A stretch of DNA of 64,000 nucleotides from Bidens hawaiensis (taxonomy: Eukaryota; Streptophyta; Magnoliopsida; Asterales; Asteraceae): NCBI GenBank assembly GCA_021521415.1, contig JAIQDT010000299.1:1426001-1490000 (forward strand), given 5' to 3'. Shown in pieces: positions 46,749 to 59,048 of the stretch. The notes under the pieces were generated by a model. It did not search any database, was not told the DNA's origin, and saw only the letters and a program-made list of their open reading frames with translations. Each line of letters starts with the position of its first letter. Positions within the stretch are counted from its first letter, which is position 1. The position numbers and the translations under genes are program-made.

Positions 46749-47334
46749 ATTACTTTAGCTTGCTTGCTTGTAATTCTTTACCTTTCTTTTGGATGAAAAC
46801 ATTATTATACTTTATGTTTTTATACTAAAAGATACATAAATTACATAAATTTTGTAATTTTTCCTTCGCTATATATCTTGATCTGGTTAACGTACCGTTT
46901 ATGTATATTGTGACTATAATTATCAATTGGAAAACAATGAATCCAAGGCCGCCCAATTCTATTGTGAAAAGATAATTAAATTTATCTTATGAACGTATTA
47001 TATGTAGTAACTTGTTACGTAAATGCAAATACACAAACACATGTTCATGTTAATATTTAAATGTCTTTGTATTCTCAAATAATGATTATCAAGAGATTTT
47101 TCTAGGAAAAGTGATAAGAAAGCAATACTTTGAAAAGGAGGAATATGATAATGGTGAATGAAAGCATGTGAGCATGATGATGGGTGTATTATATCTACTG
47201 AAACAGTGCATGTTCAATTGACAGTTCCTTGCATTCATCCATAACCATCTCCTTTCTTAAATCGAACATGCACCATAAAACCTTAACTAAGTAGTCATGG
47301 TTACCCACACTACTCTCACTCTTAACTTTTAAAC
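46749..47334. other. 3' flank of the START gene; AT-rich, no further gene
   Basis: Contains the presumed 3' UTR and polyadenylation area of the START gene (AT-rich words near 46800-46870) and ends at the TSD of the Copia element. Confidence 0.5.
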
Positions 47335-48292
47335 TGTTGAGTTTTAACAAGATTATCAAAGTTATGAAATCCCAATTTTATGACGCAGCGGAAAAATGTT
47401 TTAAATCTTGTTAATTTGATATGTATAAAACCAATTTTACACATGCAAAACCCAAGCCCGGATCCAAATACGAAATACATACTATCAAACACATGCATGT
47501 TACTATAAGTCCATGCATGTAAGGATACATTTCAAGAGAATCAAATCCGGGTGAAGGAGAGGATGGTTAGAAGGCAAGAACTTCAAAGGGAAGGTCCTCA
47601 AGCTTGCATACCCCAAGCCTTCGACAATACACCTTGATTAAGCTAGGATTCACACTTGAAATCAACTCCTTCCTTGCTCCTTCCTTTGGCCGAAAACCCC
47701 AAGAGAGAAAGAGAGTTGAGAGGATTTTTCCTCTGGTGTTTTTTTGTTACTTGTGAAAACACATGGAGAGAATGAAGGTGTTGGGTGGTCATTCAAATGC
47801 ACCTCACTAGTCCTCCAATTAAGAGCTTTGCATGCACCCACTAACAAATAGTAATAAAATAATACAAAGACAAGGAGAGGGGGGGGGGTCCCTTCCTTCT
47901 TTGTTCTTATTGTTATTATTTTTTTTATCAAAGTTTCCTTAAATACTTATGTTTTATAACTTATATAATGTGTTATAAACATAACATATTATAGGTAACA
48001 TGCTAGGTAACAAGTTTCACATATTGTTACTTAACCATCTTAAATAACATTATGGAATGCTCTCTCTTCAAGTATTAATCATCCATATGATTTATTCATT
48101 TCACAAGTACATATTATTTAGAAACCCCTTTCCAAATAACTCAAGTGTTAAATTCATTTGTTATGATCATATCATATATTAACAAATATTATTGGTGTTT
48201 GTCTAGCTTGTTATTGGGTATGACCTGACTTGGATCATGACGTACTAGCCACATCAATAATAATATGTGTCTTGAGCATACTGAGTCCAACA
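47335..48292 (-). repeat. 3' LTR of the Copia element (958 bp)
   Basis: Plus-strand ends TGTTGAG...TCCAACA; on the minus strand it begins TGTTGGACTCAG. Contains a G/C homopolymer at about 47881-47888. The frame at 47662-47931 exists in both LTRs and is not a gene. Confidence 0.92.
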
Positions 48293-48306
48293 ATCACCCA
48301 CTTGCA
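48293..48306 (-). promoter_or_regulatory. Polypurine tract of the Copia element
   Basis: Minus-strand AAGTGGGTGAT directly before the LTR start TGTTGG, the usual Copia junction. Confidence 0.7.
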
Positions 48307-49071
48307 CAAGATACATAGAAGATTGATGCAAGTAGCAAATACCGCCTAACTATGGTTTACTACCCCTAATACGCATGACGAAGTGCCATTCAATAATATC
48401 ATCTCCTTCAAGTCCCTTACTTGAAATGATTTAGGTACATATAACATTTATCTTTTTGCCACAGATGTCATGTCAAATCCAGAGACACAGAGTGATCATT
48501 CTCTGTTAATTTAACTTATCAGGCCTTAGACATCTCACTCTCAACGAATAAGAGGGACAAATCCCCTATTGACTACATACGTCTCTCACAATCACCTTGT
48601 ACCAGACCTGATCTTAGCCTTATGTACTGTCATGTTTCAGAGTAGCGAAGAACTAAGTCAAAGTATAATATTTGGTGAATATCAAGACCCAGTATGTATC
48701 TCAGGTGAGAGGATACAATGATATTCGCCTTTACTCAAATTTACTTATGATTAATCACAAGGATTCCATGTATTAACATTTGAGAGCGGGTCAGTCCAAT
48801 ATTTATATCCCATAAATATCTATGAACCTTGGCAGCAACCCTTGCTTAATATTCATACCTTATGAATATCCACCAATCCAAGTTCATAATAGTCTTACAT
48901 TCATATTTGCTCCCACAAATATGAGCGACTACGGACATTTTGAATAATTAACTTATTCATGGATTTAAACATGCTAAAAAGGAACATAACTCAAAATGTC
49001 ATAATCATAAACCATAACCATATGAATGAGTCAAAATAACAATTGTTCCAATATCCAAATACAAATTTCGA
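48307..49071 (-). other. 3' untranslated internal region of the Copia element
   Basis: About 760 bp between the end of pol and the polypurine tract. No frame with domains was seen. Confidence 0.6.
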
Positions 49072-52000
49072 TCATATCCAATCACTAGAATACCGAAATC
49101 CTAAGGCACAAGTATGACCCTCATGCTTTGGCCTTTCAAGGAGCTTCGTGAGTGGATCCGCAATGTTTTGATCGGTGTGAACTTTGCGAATACATATCTT
49201 TCTTTTTTCAACTTCATACCTTATGTAGTTGAACCTCCACTCAATGTGCCTCGTCTTTTGATGTGCACGAGGTTCCTTGATTTGAGCAATTGCACCCTCG
49301 TTGTCACAAAAGATCTCTAGAGGGTCCTGAATGGTACGGACTACCCCTAGGTCGGCAATGAATTTCCTTATCCATGCAGCTTCTTGAGCTGCTAATGAAG
49401 CGGCGATGTATTCCGATTCTGTGGTGGATAAGGCTACCACATCTTGTTTCGAGCTCTTCTAAGAGATTGCCCCACCATTCATAATGAAAACATATCCCGA
49501 TTGTGATCGAGAATCATCTCGATCGGGTTGGAAACTCGCATCCGTGTAACCCTTTACAACGAGTTCCTCCTCACCCGAACCGTATATTAGAAACATGTCC
49601 TTAGTCCTTCTAAGGTATTTCAATATACTCTTAACCGCCATCCAATGGATACTTCCCTGATTATGTTGGAATCTACTTGTCATGCTTAAAGCGCATGACA
49701 CATCCGGTCTGGTGCATACCATTGCATACATGATGAATCCAATAGCCGAAGCACTCAATATCGTTCCTCTTTGAATAGGTACCAAACCTTTCTTAGAGTT
49801 CTCCATCTTGAACCTCTTCAAGATTTTGTCAATGTATGCACTTTGGTTTAAACCTATCGACCACCTTGATCTATCCCTATAGATCTTTATTCCCAAAATA
49901 TAGACGGCTTCACCAAGATCCTTGATAGAAAAACAACTTTCAAGCCATGCTTTTACACCTTCCATGATTGGAATGTCATTCCCAAATAGTAGTATGTCAT
50001 CAACATACAATACTAAGAAGGTAATGATGCTCCCACTTGCTTTCTTATACACACAAGCTTCATCACCATTCTTGATGAATCCAAATTTCTCAACTTCTTC
50101 ATCAAATCGGTGATTCCAACTTCTAGATGCTTGTTTCAATCCATAGATTGATTTCTTTAACTTGCATACTTTATTAGGATGTTGTGGATCGATAAAACCT
50201 TCGGGTTGAACCATATAGACATCTTCCTCAAGATGCCCATTTAGGAAAGCGGTTTTGACATCCATTTGCCATATCTCATAGTCATAATGTGCGGCTATGG
50301 CAAACAATATCCTAATAGACTTTAGCATTGCTACGGGAGAAAAAGTTTCATCATAGTCAACCCCTTGAGTTTGAGTGAAACCTTTTGCTATAAGTCTTGC
50401 TTTATAAGTATCCAAGTTTCCATGCATATCGGTTTTCTTTTAAAAAACCCACTTACTTCCAACCGTTTTGGAATTAAGAGGTGGTACAACCAAATCCTAT
50501 ACTTGGTTGTCATGCATGGATTGCATCTCAACGTTCATGGATTCAAGCCATTTGTCACAATCGGGTTGTGACATTGCATCACGGTATGTGGTGGGTTCAT
50601 CCGAATCTACCACATAGCATCCATCCATGAAGAAACCATATCTTTCGGGTGGATGACTAATTCTACCAAACTTGCGAACGTTTTGTGTGTCTTGATCAAC
50701 CATTTGATCATTTTCAACAACCTCTTGTTGATTGCTAGTATCAACCAAATGTGTATCGACTTGTGGTTATCGATCCTCCTCGAGTTCCACCGTTCTACTA
50801 GTACCTTCCATAAGGAACTTAGTTTCCATGAACTCGGCCTTTCGAGCAACAAACACCTTTTGCTCGGTTGGGTTGTAGAAATAATATCCCATAGAGTCCT
50901 TGGGATATCCTACAAAGATACACTTAGTGGATCGACTTTCAAGTTTGTTTTGGGTGTTGTTCTTGACATAAGCCTCACAAACCCATACCTTTAAATATGA
51001 TAATGATGGAGCCCTTCCATTCCATATTTCAAAAGGTGTTTTGTCCACTTTCTTGGTTGGGGCCATATTTAGAATACGGGCCGCGGAAAGCAAAGTAAAA
51101 CCCCAAAATGATAGAGGCAATGTGCTTCTAGCCATCATAGATCGAACCATATCCAATAGAGTTCGATTCCTCCTTTCGGACACACCATTGTGTTGTGGTG
51201 TTCCGGGTGGAGTAAGTTGTGAGATGATCCCACAACTCCTAAGATGATCTCGGAAAGCATCACTTAGGTATTCACCTCCTCTATCCGAACAAAGTACTTT
51301 GATGGTTTTATCGAGTTGATTTTGTATCATTTTGGAAGATTTTGAAGATTTCAAAAGCTTCATCTTTGTGTCTTAACAAGTACACATACCCATAACGACT
51401 ATAATCGTCGATAAAAGTAATGAAGTACTTTCACCATTCCTTGTCATTTCCTTAAAGGGACCACATACATCCGAATGTATGATACCCAATAAGTCTTTTT
51501 CCCTTTCGTTCGTTCCACTAAAGGGGTCCTCGGTCATCTTTCCAAGTAAACAAGACTCACACTTATCAAATGAATCATCTTCACTTGATTACAAAAGACC
51601 ATTCTTTTGAAGTTTATGTATGTGATCTTTGTTTATATTACAAAGGCGACAATGCCAAAGATAAGTCTTACTCAAATCCATTTTGAGTTTCTTGGTGCTT
51701 GATTGGTACAACGTGTTATCAAAGGATGTGTTATCATGAACTAATTCATAAATGCCATTAGACGGCATTGCTCTAAAATAAAAGACATCATTCATGAAAA
51801 CACAACTACAATTATCCACAAATTTAAAATCAAACCCATATTGTCTTAACAAAGAAACAGAGATAATGTTCCTAGTCAAACTAGGAGCATACAAAATGTC
51901 TTTCAAAATAACTTCCAAACCATTTGGAAGCTTCAATGTGTAGTCTCCTCGGGCTTCGACAACAACCTTTGCTCCATTGCCCATGAAGAGACTAATATCT

Positions 52001-52133
52001 CCTTTCTTGAATCCATTATTTCCCTTGAACCCCTGCAATAAATTGCAAATATGAGTTCCACATCCGGTTTCCAATACCCATGTGTTAGAGGAAATAATAT
52101 TAAGATCAACATGAATCATGAAAGTCGTACCCG
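49072..52133 (-). pseudogene. Copia pol polyprotein (protease, integrase, RT, RNase H), with point stops
   Basis: Most of pol lies in one minus-strand frame from about 52133 to 49072. In order: protease-like motif WVLETGCGTHIC (the catalytic aspartate position reads E); pre-integrase YLWHCRLCNINKDHI with C-x2-C; integrase core with HSDVCGPF, CSDRGGEY and GVSERRNRTLLDM; RT with QMDVKTAFLNG, SIYGLKQASRSW and an intact YVDDILL; RNase H with GYTDASF, STTESEYIA and CDNEGAI. Stops lie at 51589, about 51364, about 50765, 50497, about 50428 and 49459; several fit single changes from Trp or Gln/Lys codons. A pair of compensating frameshifts occurs within about 51320-51450 of the integrase core. Non-functional, but recently so. 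Confidence 0.93.
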
Positions 52134-53020
52134 AGGTTTGCCCTCTTAGCTTTCAACTCTTTGAGACGGGTTGGACAATTCCTCATCCAATGCCCTATCT
52201 CCCCACATCCAAAGCACGGATCCTCCAAGCTAACCTTTAGCTTCTTCAGTTTGGGTGGTTCCACTTTTGCCTTTCCCTTGAACTTGCCCATGTGTTTTCC
52301 CTTTCCTTTGGCAACCTTTACCTTGGGTTCCGGGTGATGCCTCTTTCTATTGCCTCCCTCATTGATAGTAAGAACGGGTAAAACCTTTTTACCCATTCCC
52401 GTCTCAGCCGTTTTGAGCATTGCGTGAAGCTCACCAATGCTCTTGTCCCACCCATTCATGTTATAATTCATAACAAATGTCTCAAACCTCTTTGTTAGCC
52501 CATCTAGGATCAAATCCGTGGCTAACTCCTTTGAGACGGGACAATTAAGGCTCTCGAGACGATCAATATGGCTTTTCATCTTAAGTACATAAGATGAGAC
52601 CGATTGGGTTTCTTCCATACGACATGCATGAAGCGCTCGAACCGTTTCGAAGCGTTCCACCCTAGCTTGTGTAAGGAACATTTCCTTAAGTTGGGTGATC
52701 ATGTCGTATGTCCTGTGAAGTTCAAAATCCTTTTGAATCTCGGGAATCATAGTTCCCAACATGAAGCAAGAAACTTGCACCGAATCCTCATTGTGCTTAA
52801 CCCAATCGTTATGGTCTTAGACATCGTCACCACTAGGTTCATCAGGAATAGGATCCTCTAATATGTAGTATTTCTTTTCTTGCTTGAGAACGATTCTCAA
52901 GTTTCGATACCAATCCATAAAGTTGGTATAGTTTAGACGATCCTTGTCAAGAATAGATCTTAGTGATAGGTTATTAACGGGTGGAATAATAACGTTTGGT
53001 GGATTGTTGATTGCGGCCAT
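52106..53020 (-). pseudogene. Copia gag with one in-frame stop
   Basis: The ATG at 53020 begins MAAINNPPNVIIPPVNNLSL, followed by LNYTNFMDWYRNLRIVL, the start of a Copia-type gag. A TAA at 52817-52819 interrupts; the frame then continues as MQVSCFMLGTMIPEIQ, with YVLKMKSHIDRLESL and a basic region, and the zinc knuckle CFGCGEIGHWMRNC (C-x2-C-x4-H-x4-C, complete). It ends at 52106, overlapping pol by a frame difference of one base that must reflect an indel after the knuckle. Gag forms the virus-like particle and binds the element RNA. Confidence 0.9.
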
Positions 53021-54470
53021 CTACAAATATAACAAAGCTCAATTTTAGTATTTTTACCCTTTTATGTCTTCAAGAAAATTAATGATTAAAATCTAGAACC
53101 TAACGTTACATTCAAATAGTAGTTAGGTGACCTTTATCCTACTATTTAAATTAACAAGGTAGTCAACGTTTGACGATTGCAACCCTTTGCAACTTCCAGT
53201 TTTATGGGATTGGTTAAGTATCTTATGCTTAGTCGGCATGTTTAATCCTATCAACACCATTGTACGCCATGCTTCAGTGACCCTATTCACATGGTTTCCA
53301 ATTTAAGTCGTCCTACTTATACACACATGTGAGTTTACACATACAAGTGGTTAGGTAACTTTTATCCCACAAATATGGCAAACCCACCTCAAACTCACAG
53401 GTTTCCTCCAATGCGGTTAGGTTACCTTTATCCCACATCGAGTTCCCAAGTGATTCGAGTGTTGTATAAAAGGATGGTGTTCAACTTATTTTATAAAAGG
53501 GGTATTTTGTTTTCTAAATTCTAGATTGGAAAATTTTTATATAAGTTCCACTTGCATGCATTCAAATGTATGGTACTTAGTTGAAAAATCCATTTTCAAA
53601 GTTCCTATTAATAAAACCCATTTTATTATGAAATCATTAGATTTTAGTAAAACCAATTTTTATTATCTAACGATTTCTAAGGAACCAATTTTATGCTAGT
53701 TGTTGATTTTAAGTTGTTAGCAAACCACATTGCAATAACACAAACAAAATTAAAACAACCATGCAAGCATAAAACATACAACCACAAGTTCATAACCTTA
53801 GCCTCCTAATGTTGACTACACTTGTTGACCGAAGACAAGTGTGTCAAAAGGTCTCTCCTAAGGGACTCAAAAGGACATGTGCTTGTGTCGGTGAACTCCC
53901 ACTTGATCCCGCATCCAAATGCTCCAAGTGTTCAGCCCCGTGTTGTGGTCTCCATCATTTTATTTGGGCTTCCTTCCTTGCATCTTCTTTTACTAAATAT
54001 ATCCAAATACATTTTTTAAGTAAAAGAAATGCATCTAATATACTTATTATTACAAACCAATTGAAATGAATAAATAGATTACAAACCCAAATAAATATTA
54101 CAACCATATCGAATGAACAAACAACCATTTGAATGAACAAACAATCAACACAAACATTCAACCAAACACATGGCTAGGTTATGAACATCCAATACATATC
54201 CATATATGCAACAACACAAGACCCAAATGGTTCCCCTTTGACCCTTGAAACTTTCGGCTAAACTTGACAAAACCGAAAGTTTCGAGTTTTGTCCAAACAA
54301 CACAATCAATCATCCAAATGACTTAGTTTTCAAGATTACCACATGCATGTAAAGTTTAAGCTTGAAAAACCATGGGGTAACCAAAACCCCCAAAATTTTC
54401 AGCCATATGGTAAAACCCCACCATAAACCCGAAAATTTTTGGGTCTAATGAAGCATGCATCTGTATAAGT
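53021..54470 (-). other. 5' leader of the Copia element
   Basis: Untranslated internal sequence between PBS and gag. The word GTTAGGT(G/A)ACCTTTATCC or similar recurs at about 53121, 53350 and 53419. Frames at 53809-54161 have no recognisable domains. Confidence 0.6.
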
Positions 54471-54471
54471 G

Positions 54472-54485
54472 GCTCTTGATGCCAT
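54472..54485 (-). promoter_or_regulatory. Primer-binding site of the Copia element
   Basis: Minus-strand TGGCATCAAGAGCC adjoins the 5' LTR end CCCAACA. It resembles the TGGTATCAGAGC initiator-methionine tRNA complement with changes. Confidence 0.75.
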
Positions 54486-55429
54486 TGTTGGGTTATTACA
54501 AGATTATTAAAGTCATAAAATCCCAATTTTATGAAAAACGCAATGGAAAAAGGTTTTAAATCTTGTTAATTTCATAAATATAAAACCAATTTTACACATG
54601 CAAAACCCAAGCCCGGATCCAAATACGAAATACATACTATCAAACACATGCATGTCACTATAAGTCCATGCATGTAAGGATACCTTTCAAGAGAATCAAA
54701 TTCGGGTGAAGGAGAGGATGGCTAGAAGGCAAGAACTTCAAAGGGAAGGTCCTTAAGCTTGCATACCCCAAGCCTCCGACAATACACCTTAATTACGCTA
54801 GGATTCACACTTGAAATCAACTCCTTCCTTGCTCCTTCCTTTGGCCGAAAACCCCAAGAGAGAAAGAGAGTTGAGAGGATTTTTCCTCTTGTGTTTTTTT
54901 GTTACTTGTGAAAACACATGGAGAGAATGAAGGTGTTGGGTGGTCATTCAAATGCACCTCACTAGTCCCCCAATCAAGAGCTTTGCATGCACCCACTAAC
55001 AAGTAATAATAAAATAATACAAAGACAAGGAGGGGGGACCCCTTCCTTCTTTGTTCTTATTGTTATTATTTTTTTTTATCAAAGTTTCCTTAAATACTTT
55101 TGTTTTATAACTTATATAATGTGTTATAAACATAACATATTATGGTAACATGCTAGGTAACAAGTTTCATATATTGTTACTTAACCATCTTAAATAACAT
55201 TATTGAATGCTCTCTCTTCAAGTATTAATCATCCATATGATTTATTCATTTCACAAGTACATATTATTTTGAAACCCCTTTCCAAATAACTCAATTGTTA
55301 TGATCATATCATATATTAACAAATATTATCGGTGTTTGTCTAGCTTGTTATTGGGTATGACCCGACTTGGATCATGACATACTAGCCACATCAATAATAA
55401 TATGTGTCTTGGGCATACCGAGTCCAACA
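54486..55429 (-). repeat. 5' LTR of the Copia element (944 bp)
   Basis: Plus-strand ends TGTTGGG...TCCAACA. Nearly the same sequence as 47335-48292. Confidence 0.93.
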
Positions 55430-56693
55430 TAAAATACCTTTGATTTTAAAGGTTCAATATCAACTCATGTTTGTAGTTTCGATCTGTTTATATTTAGGTT
55501 TGACAGGAACTAGTTTATTTAATAAATTATAATTAAAATATACATATGAACCGGAATAAAATACAAAAACAAAAGAAGAATGGTTGTAAAGTATAGGAGG
55601 TTTGAAAACATTAACTTAAAATTGTAACACACCACCAAGGCGGAATCGCAGGGCGTTTAGTTGTCAGATCCATGAACACATGATTTACACAAAACAAATA
55701 ACGAATTCATAATCCAAGTCATAATGTCATAATACAATAATCAAATTATTTCATAGCCTAACACGAGGAGATAATGTTAAATAAACAAAAAGCTGATAGC
55801 AAATTCATATAATCTTCATGCATTCCAGAATATCAAGTACGCACATAGTCCTTAGGCACTGCCCGAAAAATATGCTTGAAAACGTGAACTAAAACTAGTT
55901 AGTGTGTCCGTAGGTTTGACATGCTAAACAATATTTCTTTCTTTCATAAAAATAGCTCATCACAATTTTATGCATTATTTCATCTCACTCTAGCATAAGC
56001 CCGTAACCTAGCCGATTCGTCTCTGCCCCCGCTAACACCTTTCCTGACCTGTTAGCTCTAACGTTTTATCGTGGAACGTTAGTACATACATACATAATGG
56101 CAAATAGCATTCACATTTACATGGTACTATCCCACATGACATCGGCTCATATCAAAAAAGAGTTAATTAGAAAACAACAAATAAAGGGACATAAGCACTA
56201 AATCAAACTTATGCAATCATTCAATCATTTCAAGCATAAACATCAACATCGAGCATCTTAATATTCAAGTAATTCAAATAATTGTATTTAAGCATATTTC
56301 TCCCCAAAACATATAAAACATAAAAAGGGTCCACAAGAACTCATCTTCCCGATCTTGGTTCTTGAGTCAGTTCTTGACAACTCTCAGTATTATCCGGACA
56401 CAACACATACATTATTATAATTCTTGGATTTAGGATTTTCATTCCATATTCTTCAACTACTTTCCAACTCTAAGTAGGATTTACATGTATATTATCTTTC
56501 CTTACTCATTTGATCTAAAATGGGTTGTATCTTAAATATATCGTCTTTAGGGCTTTCAAGTCTTGCGTTTACATTCCATAATTAGTTTCTTGAAAACACT
56601 TATTAAACAATAAACATCATTATTCTTTCAAGATTTAGTTTCATAAGTATGCTTAGCCTTTCACAACATCAATTCCTAGTTACTTGTTTAGCA
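55430..56693. other. AT-rich stretch with a probable inverted LTR end at 55623
   Basis: TGTAACACACCACCAAGGCGG at 55623 (shown in part) has the look of an inverted Gypsy LTR terminus, but no matching other end or TSD was found before the Copia LTR at 56694. No gene. Confidence 0.4.
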
Positions 56694-57154
56694 TGTTGGT
56701 TAACCTTAAGCCTATGGACACACCCTTAAGGTCCACGGGTTCATCATGCTTTAATCTAGGGCTTCATGAAAAACATTTCATATCTTTTCATCATCATATC
56801 TGTAGGTCCGATAGGGTGGATCTAACAACTATTCTCGGATCAATCTACTCAGTGCTTAGCGAAATATCACACCAAGTTACCTAGATCTCGGATCTTGTTG
56901 GTGTGTTGTTTATTTCGGCTTTTGCTTGAGAGAACAAGTTAGATAGAGGAGAGTAGTTTTGTCAAAAGCTTAAGTTATCTCATGCACATGCTTCCTATTT
57001 ATAGAGAAGCATGGAATGAGACATATCCATTAACATAGCCCAATAGGCATTATGTACAAGTGGTTCTAGGCCCAATATATCATAAACAAACAAAGGCAAG
57101 TCTAAAATAAACAGAATACAAAAGACTAAACATAATACAAAACGAGGCCCAACA
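56694..57154 (-). repeat. 3' LTR of a second minus-strand Copia element (461 bp)
   Basis: Plus-strand ends TGTTGGTTAACC and GAGGCCCAACA, inverted TGTTGG/CCAACA. On the 5' side (57155-57166) the minus-strand word CTAGAGGGAGAT is a polypurine tract. A minus-strand TATA box CTATAAATAGG lies near 56993-57003. The left boundary rests on the terminal repeat only. Confidence 0.7.
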
Positions 57155-57179
57155 ATCTCCCTCTAGTCTTTAGTACTAT

Positions 57180-57660
57180 TTTCTGTCTTTGTCTTCAATC
57201 CGTCTCGTACTGCAGAGCACCATCTTCGGATAGTGGAAGCTCAACAAGCTTTTGCACAAACTTGTTGAAAGCTTCGACTATCTTATCGGTACTTTATTTC
57301 CTGATATCTTCCAACGTGGGCAAAGGCGATTGTACAACTTCAAAATGTCTTCCTTGGTTAGCCTCATCAGCTCGTGCTCTTCAAATACACGCAATGGATG
57401 CATGGTTTTGTAGTGAATGACGGCTTCACCCGAATTATTTTTGAACTCCTAGTAAATAAAGTTGTGTAGAAGGTTGGGCAATAATGGTTCTTCATGATAG
57501 ACCATACGACCTTCTCTCGACATCTCATATCTCCACATGATTCGTCTCTTGCCGTTTACTGGGTCTCTCTCTGTCGGATGCTTATATTTTCGACCTTTAT
57601 TTAGCTCGAAGTTGGCATAATCCACCTTCGACTCACGATCCATTTTGTTCTTGAACCAGC
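57180..57660 (-). pseudogene. Unrecognised retroelement reading frame, partial
   Basis: The minus strand encodes MDRESKVDYANFELNKGR, then RRIMWRYEMSREGRMVYHEE and LLPNLLHNFIY, a TAG at 57449-57451, then, in the same frame, HYKTMHPLRVFEEHELMRLT. It lies just before the polypurine tract of the minus-strand Copia LTR, the place where some plant retroelements carry an extra or downstream frame. I do not recognise the family; the function is unknown. Its 5' part is lost where the plus-strand Copia LTR begins at 57670. Confidence 0.5.
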
Positions 57661-57669
57661 CATATTGAT

Positions 57670-58189
57670 TGTTGATACATGATTCGAGCGTCTTGGTCTT
57701 TATATTATATTATTATATTAGTTTAATGCATCATGGGTATTTTGGTAATTAATGTATTGCCCATTCGCCTAATTGTAAGGCTCATTCGTTACCCTGTAAC
57801 GAATGAGTCCATTCGCATTATGTAAGTCACATTCGTTATCCCAGCATAATGAATGTGATAGCGAATGTAGGCTATTCATTTAATGTAATGGTAACGAATG
57901 ACTAAAGGTCATTCGGGTCACTTAATGTAACGAATAAGTTATTCGTTAAGGCATGTCTTAACGAATGAGCTCATCTCCTATATATATCCTGTACATTATT
58001 CGAAACGAAATGAGAATTTCCTAATTGTATGAACCTTACTATTACTCTGCCAAATTCTCTCCAGCTATACATACTACATACACTAAAAGTATCTTCTTCA
58101 TCCTAATCGTAATCAACCTAGTCGTAATGTATCTAAATCACATGTCGTCATCTAAGAACTAGATCCACAAGGCTCAGTGAGTTCTCTCA
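57670..58189 (+). repeat. 5' LTR of a plus-strand Copia element (520 bp)
   Basis: Starts TGTTGATACATG and ends TTCTCTCA, two bases before a canonical PBS. Holds a TATA box (CTATATATAT at 57979-57988) and is rich in CATTCGTTA/TAACGAATG words, some forming perfect palindromes. It cuts the internal part of the minus-strand Copia element. Confidence 0.8.
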
Positions 58190-58191
58190 AA

Positions 58192-58203
58192 TGGTATCAG
58201 AGT
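58192..58203 (+). promoter_or_regulatory. Primer-binding site TGGTATCAGAGT
   Basis: Near-perfect complement of the initiator-methionine tRNA 3' end, just after the LTR. It proves the orientation of the element. Confidence 0.9.
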
Positions 58204-59048
58204 AAAGGAGATTCTGATCTACGTGTGATACGTTGATTCATATCGATTCAATTGATTAACAGTATCGTTTAATAGTATATTAGAACAGAGACTGTAATTG
58301 ATTAGTTTTTACATCGATTTGGACCTAATTGGATGAATTAGGGTTTCGGATTGATGTTAATTGAGTATTATTGACTGATTTGAACATTAAATTGTATTGA
58401 TATTGAGTTTGGAACGGAATTGAGGCTATGACGGGAACTGTGAGTGTTTGAATTTGGTATATTGGTTTGGTTTTGAGGTGAATTGAGGCTAGGTTTGAGT
58501 TCGAACGTGTTCGGAATTGAATTCCGAGTCGAGTAGTGCTAATTTTGTGTTGTTTTGTTAGGTTTTGGACAAGTTTGAAAAGTCTGGACAAGTTTGAATA
58601 ACGAAGAATGCTCATTCGTGTGGATGAGTGATCATTTGTTACTTGCTATTCGTTAAGCAGTTACAATAACCTCTGTCAGCTGTCAGGCAGTTATAACTGA
58701 TCATTCGTTAAAATTTGAGTAATTCGTTATCGGAAACCTCTTCGTTAAACACATTCGTTCAACCTATTCGTCATCTTTCACTCATTCGTTAACTAATCAC
58801 ATTCGTTACTACAGTCACTCATATTTTTCAAAGCCCATTCGTGTGTCTTTCGTTCCAATAACATTCGTGTGTCTTTCGTGTCAATATAATTCGTATGTTT
58901 TTTGTGTAAATATCATTCGTGTAAACAATAATCACTCATTCGTGTCAATTAAAGATCATTCGTTTGACTATCTCATTCGTGTCTACAGTAAAATAGTCAT
59001 TCTCATAATTGTCAAATTCAATTCTTTGATTTTCAAAAGTTGGTAAAA
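58204..59048 (+). other. Leader of the plus-strand Copia element, rich in CATTCGT words
   Basis: Untranslated region between PBS and gag. From about 58605 to 58985 the word CATTCGT recurs more than a dozen times, echoing the LTR. Confidence 0.7.

Larger units (their letters stand above)
47335..55429 (-). mobile_element. Full-length Ty1/Copia retrotransposon (8095 bp), minus strand
   Basis: Two closely similar LTRs (47335-48292 and 54486-55429), a PBS, gag, pol in the Copia order protease-integrase-RT-RNase H, and a PPT are all present. Flanks TAAAC (47330-47334) and TAAAA (55430-55434) match at four of five bases. The two LTRs differ by scattered substitutions and a few indels (for example an 18-bp-scale difference near 48148/55297), so it is not brand new. 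The RT-RNase H region resembles TNT1-94-type proteins; lineage (perhaps Tork) is tentative. Confidence 0.95.

Noticed and set aside
53809..54161. Small frames in the Copia leader
   Set aside because: No recognisable domains and inside an untranslated leader.
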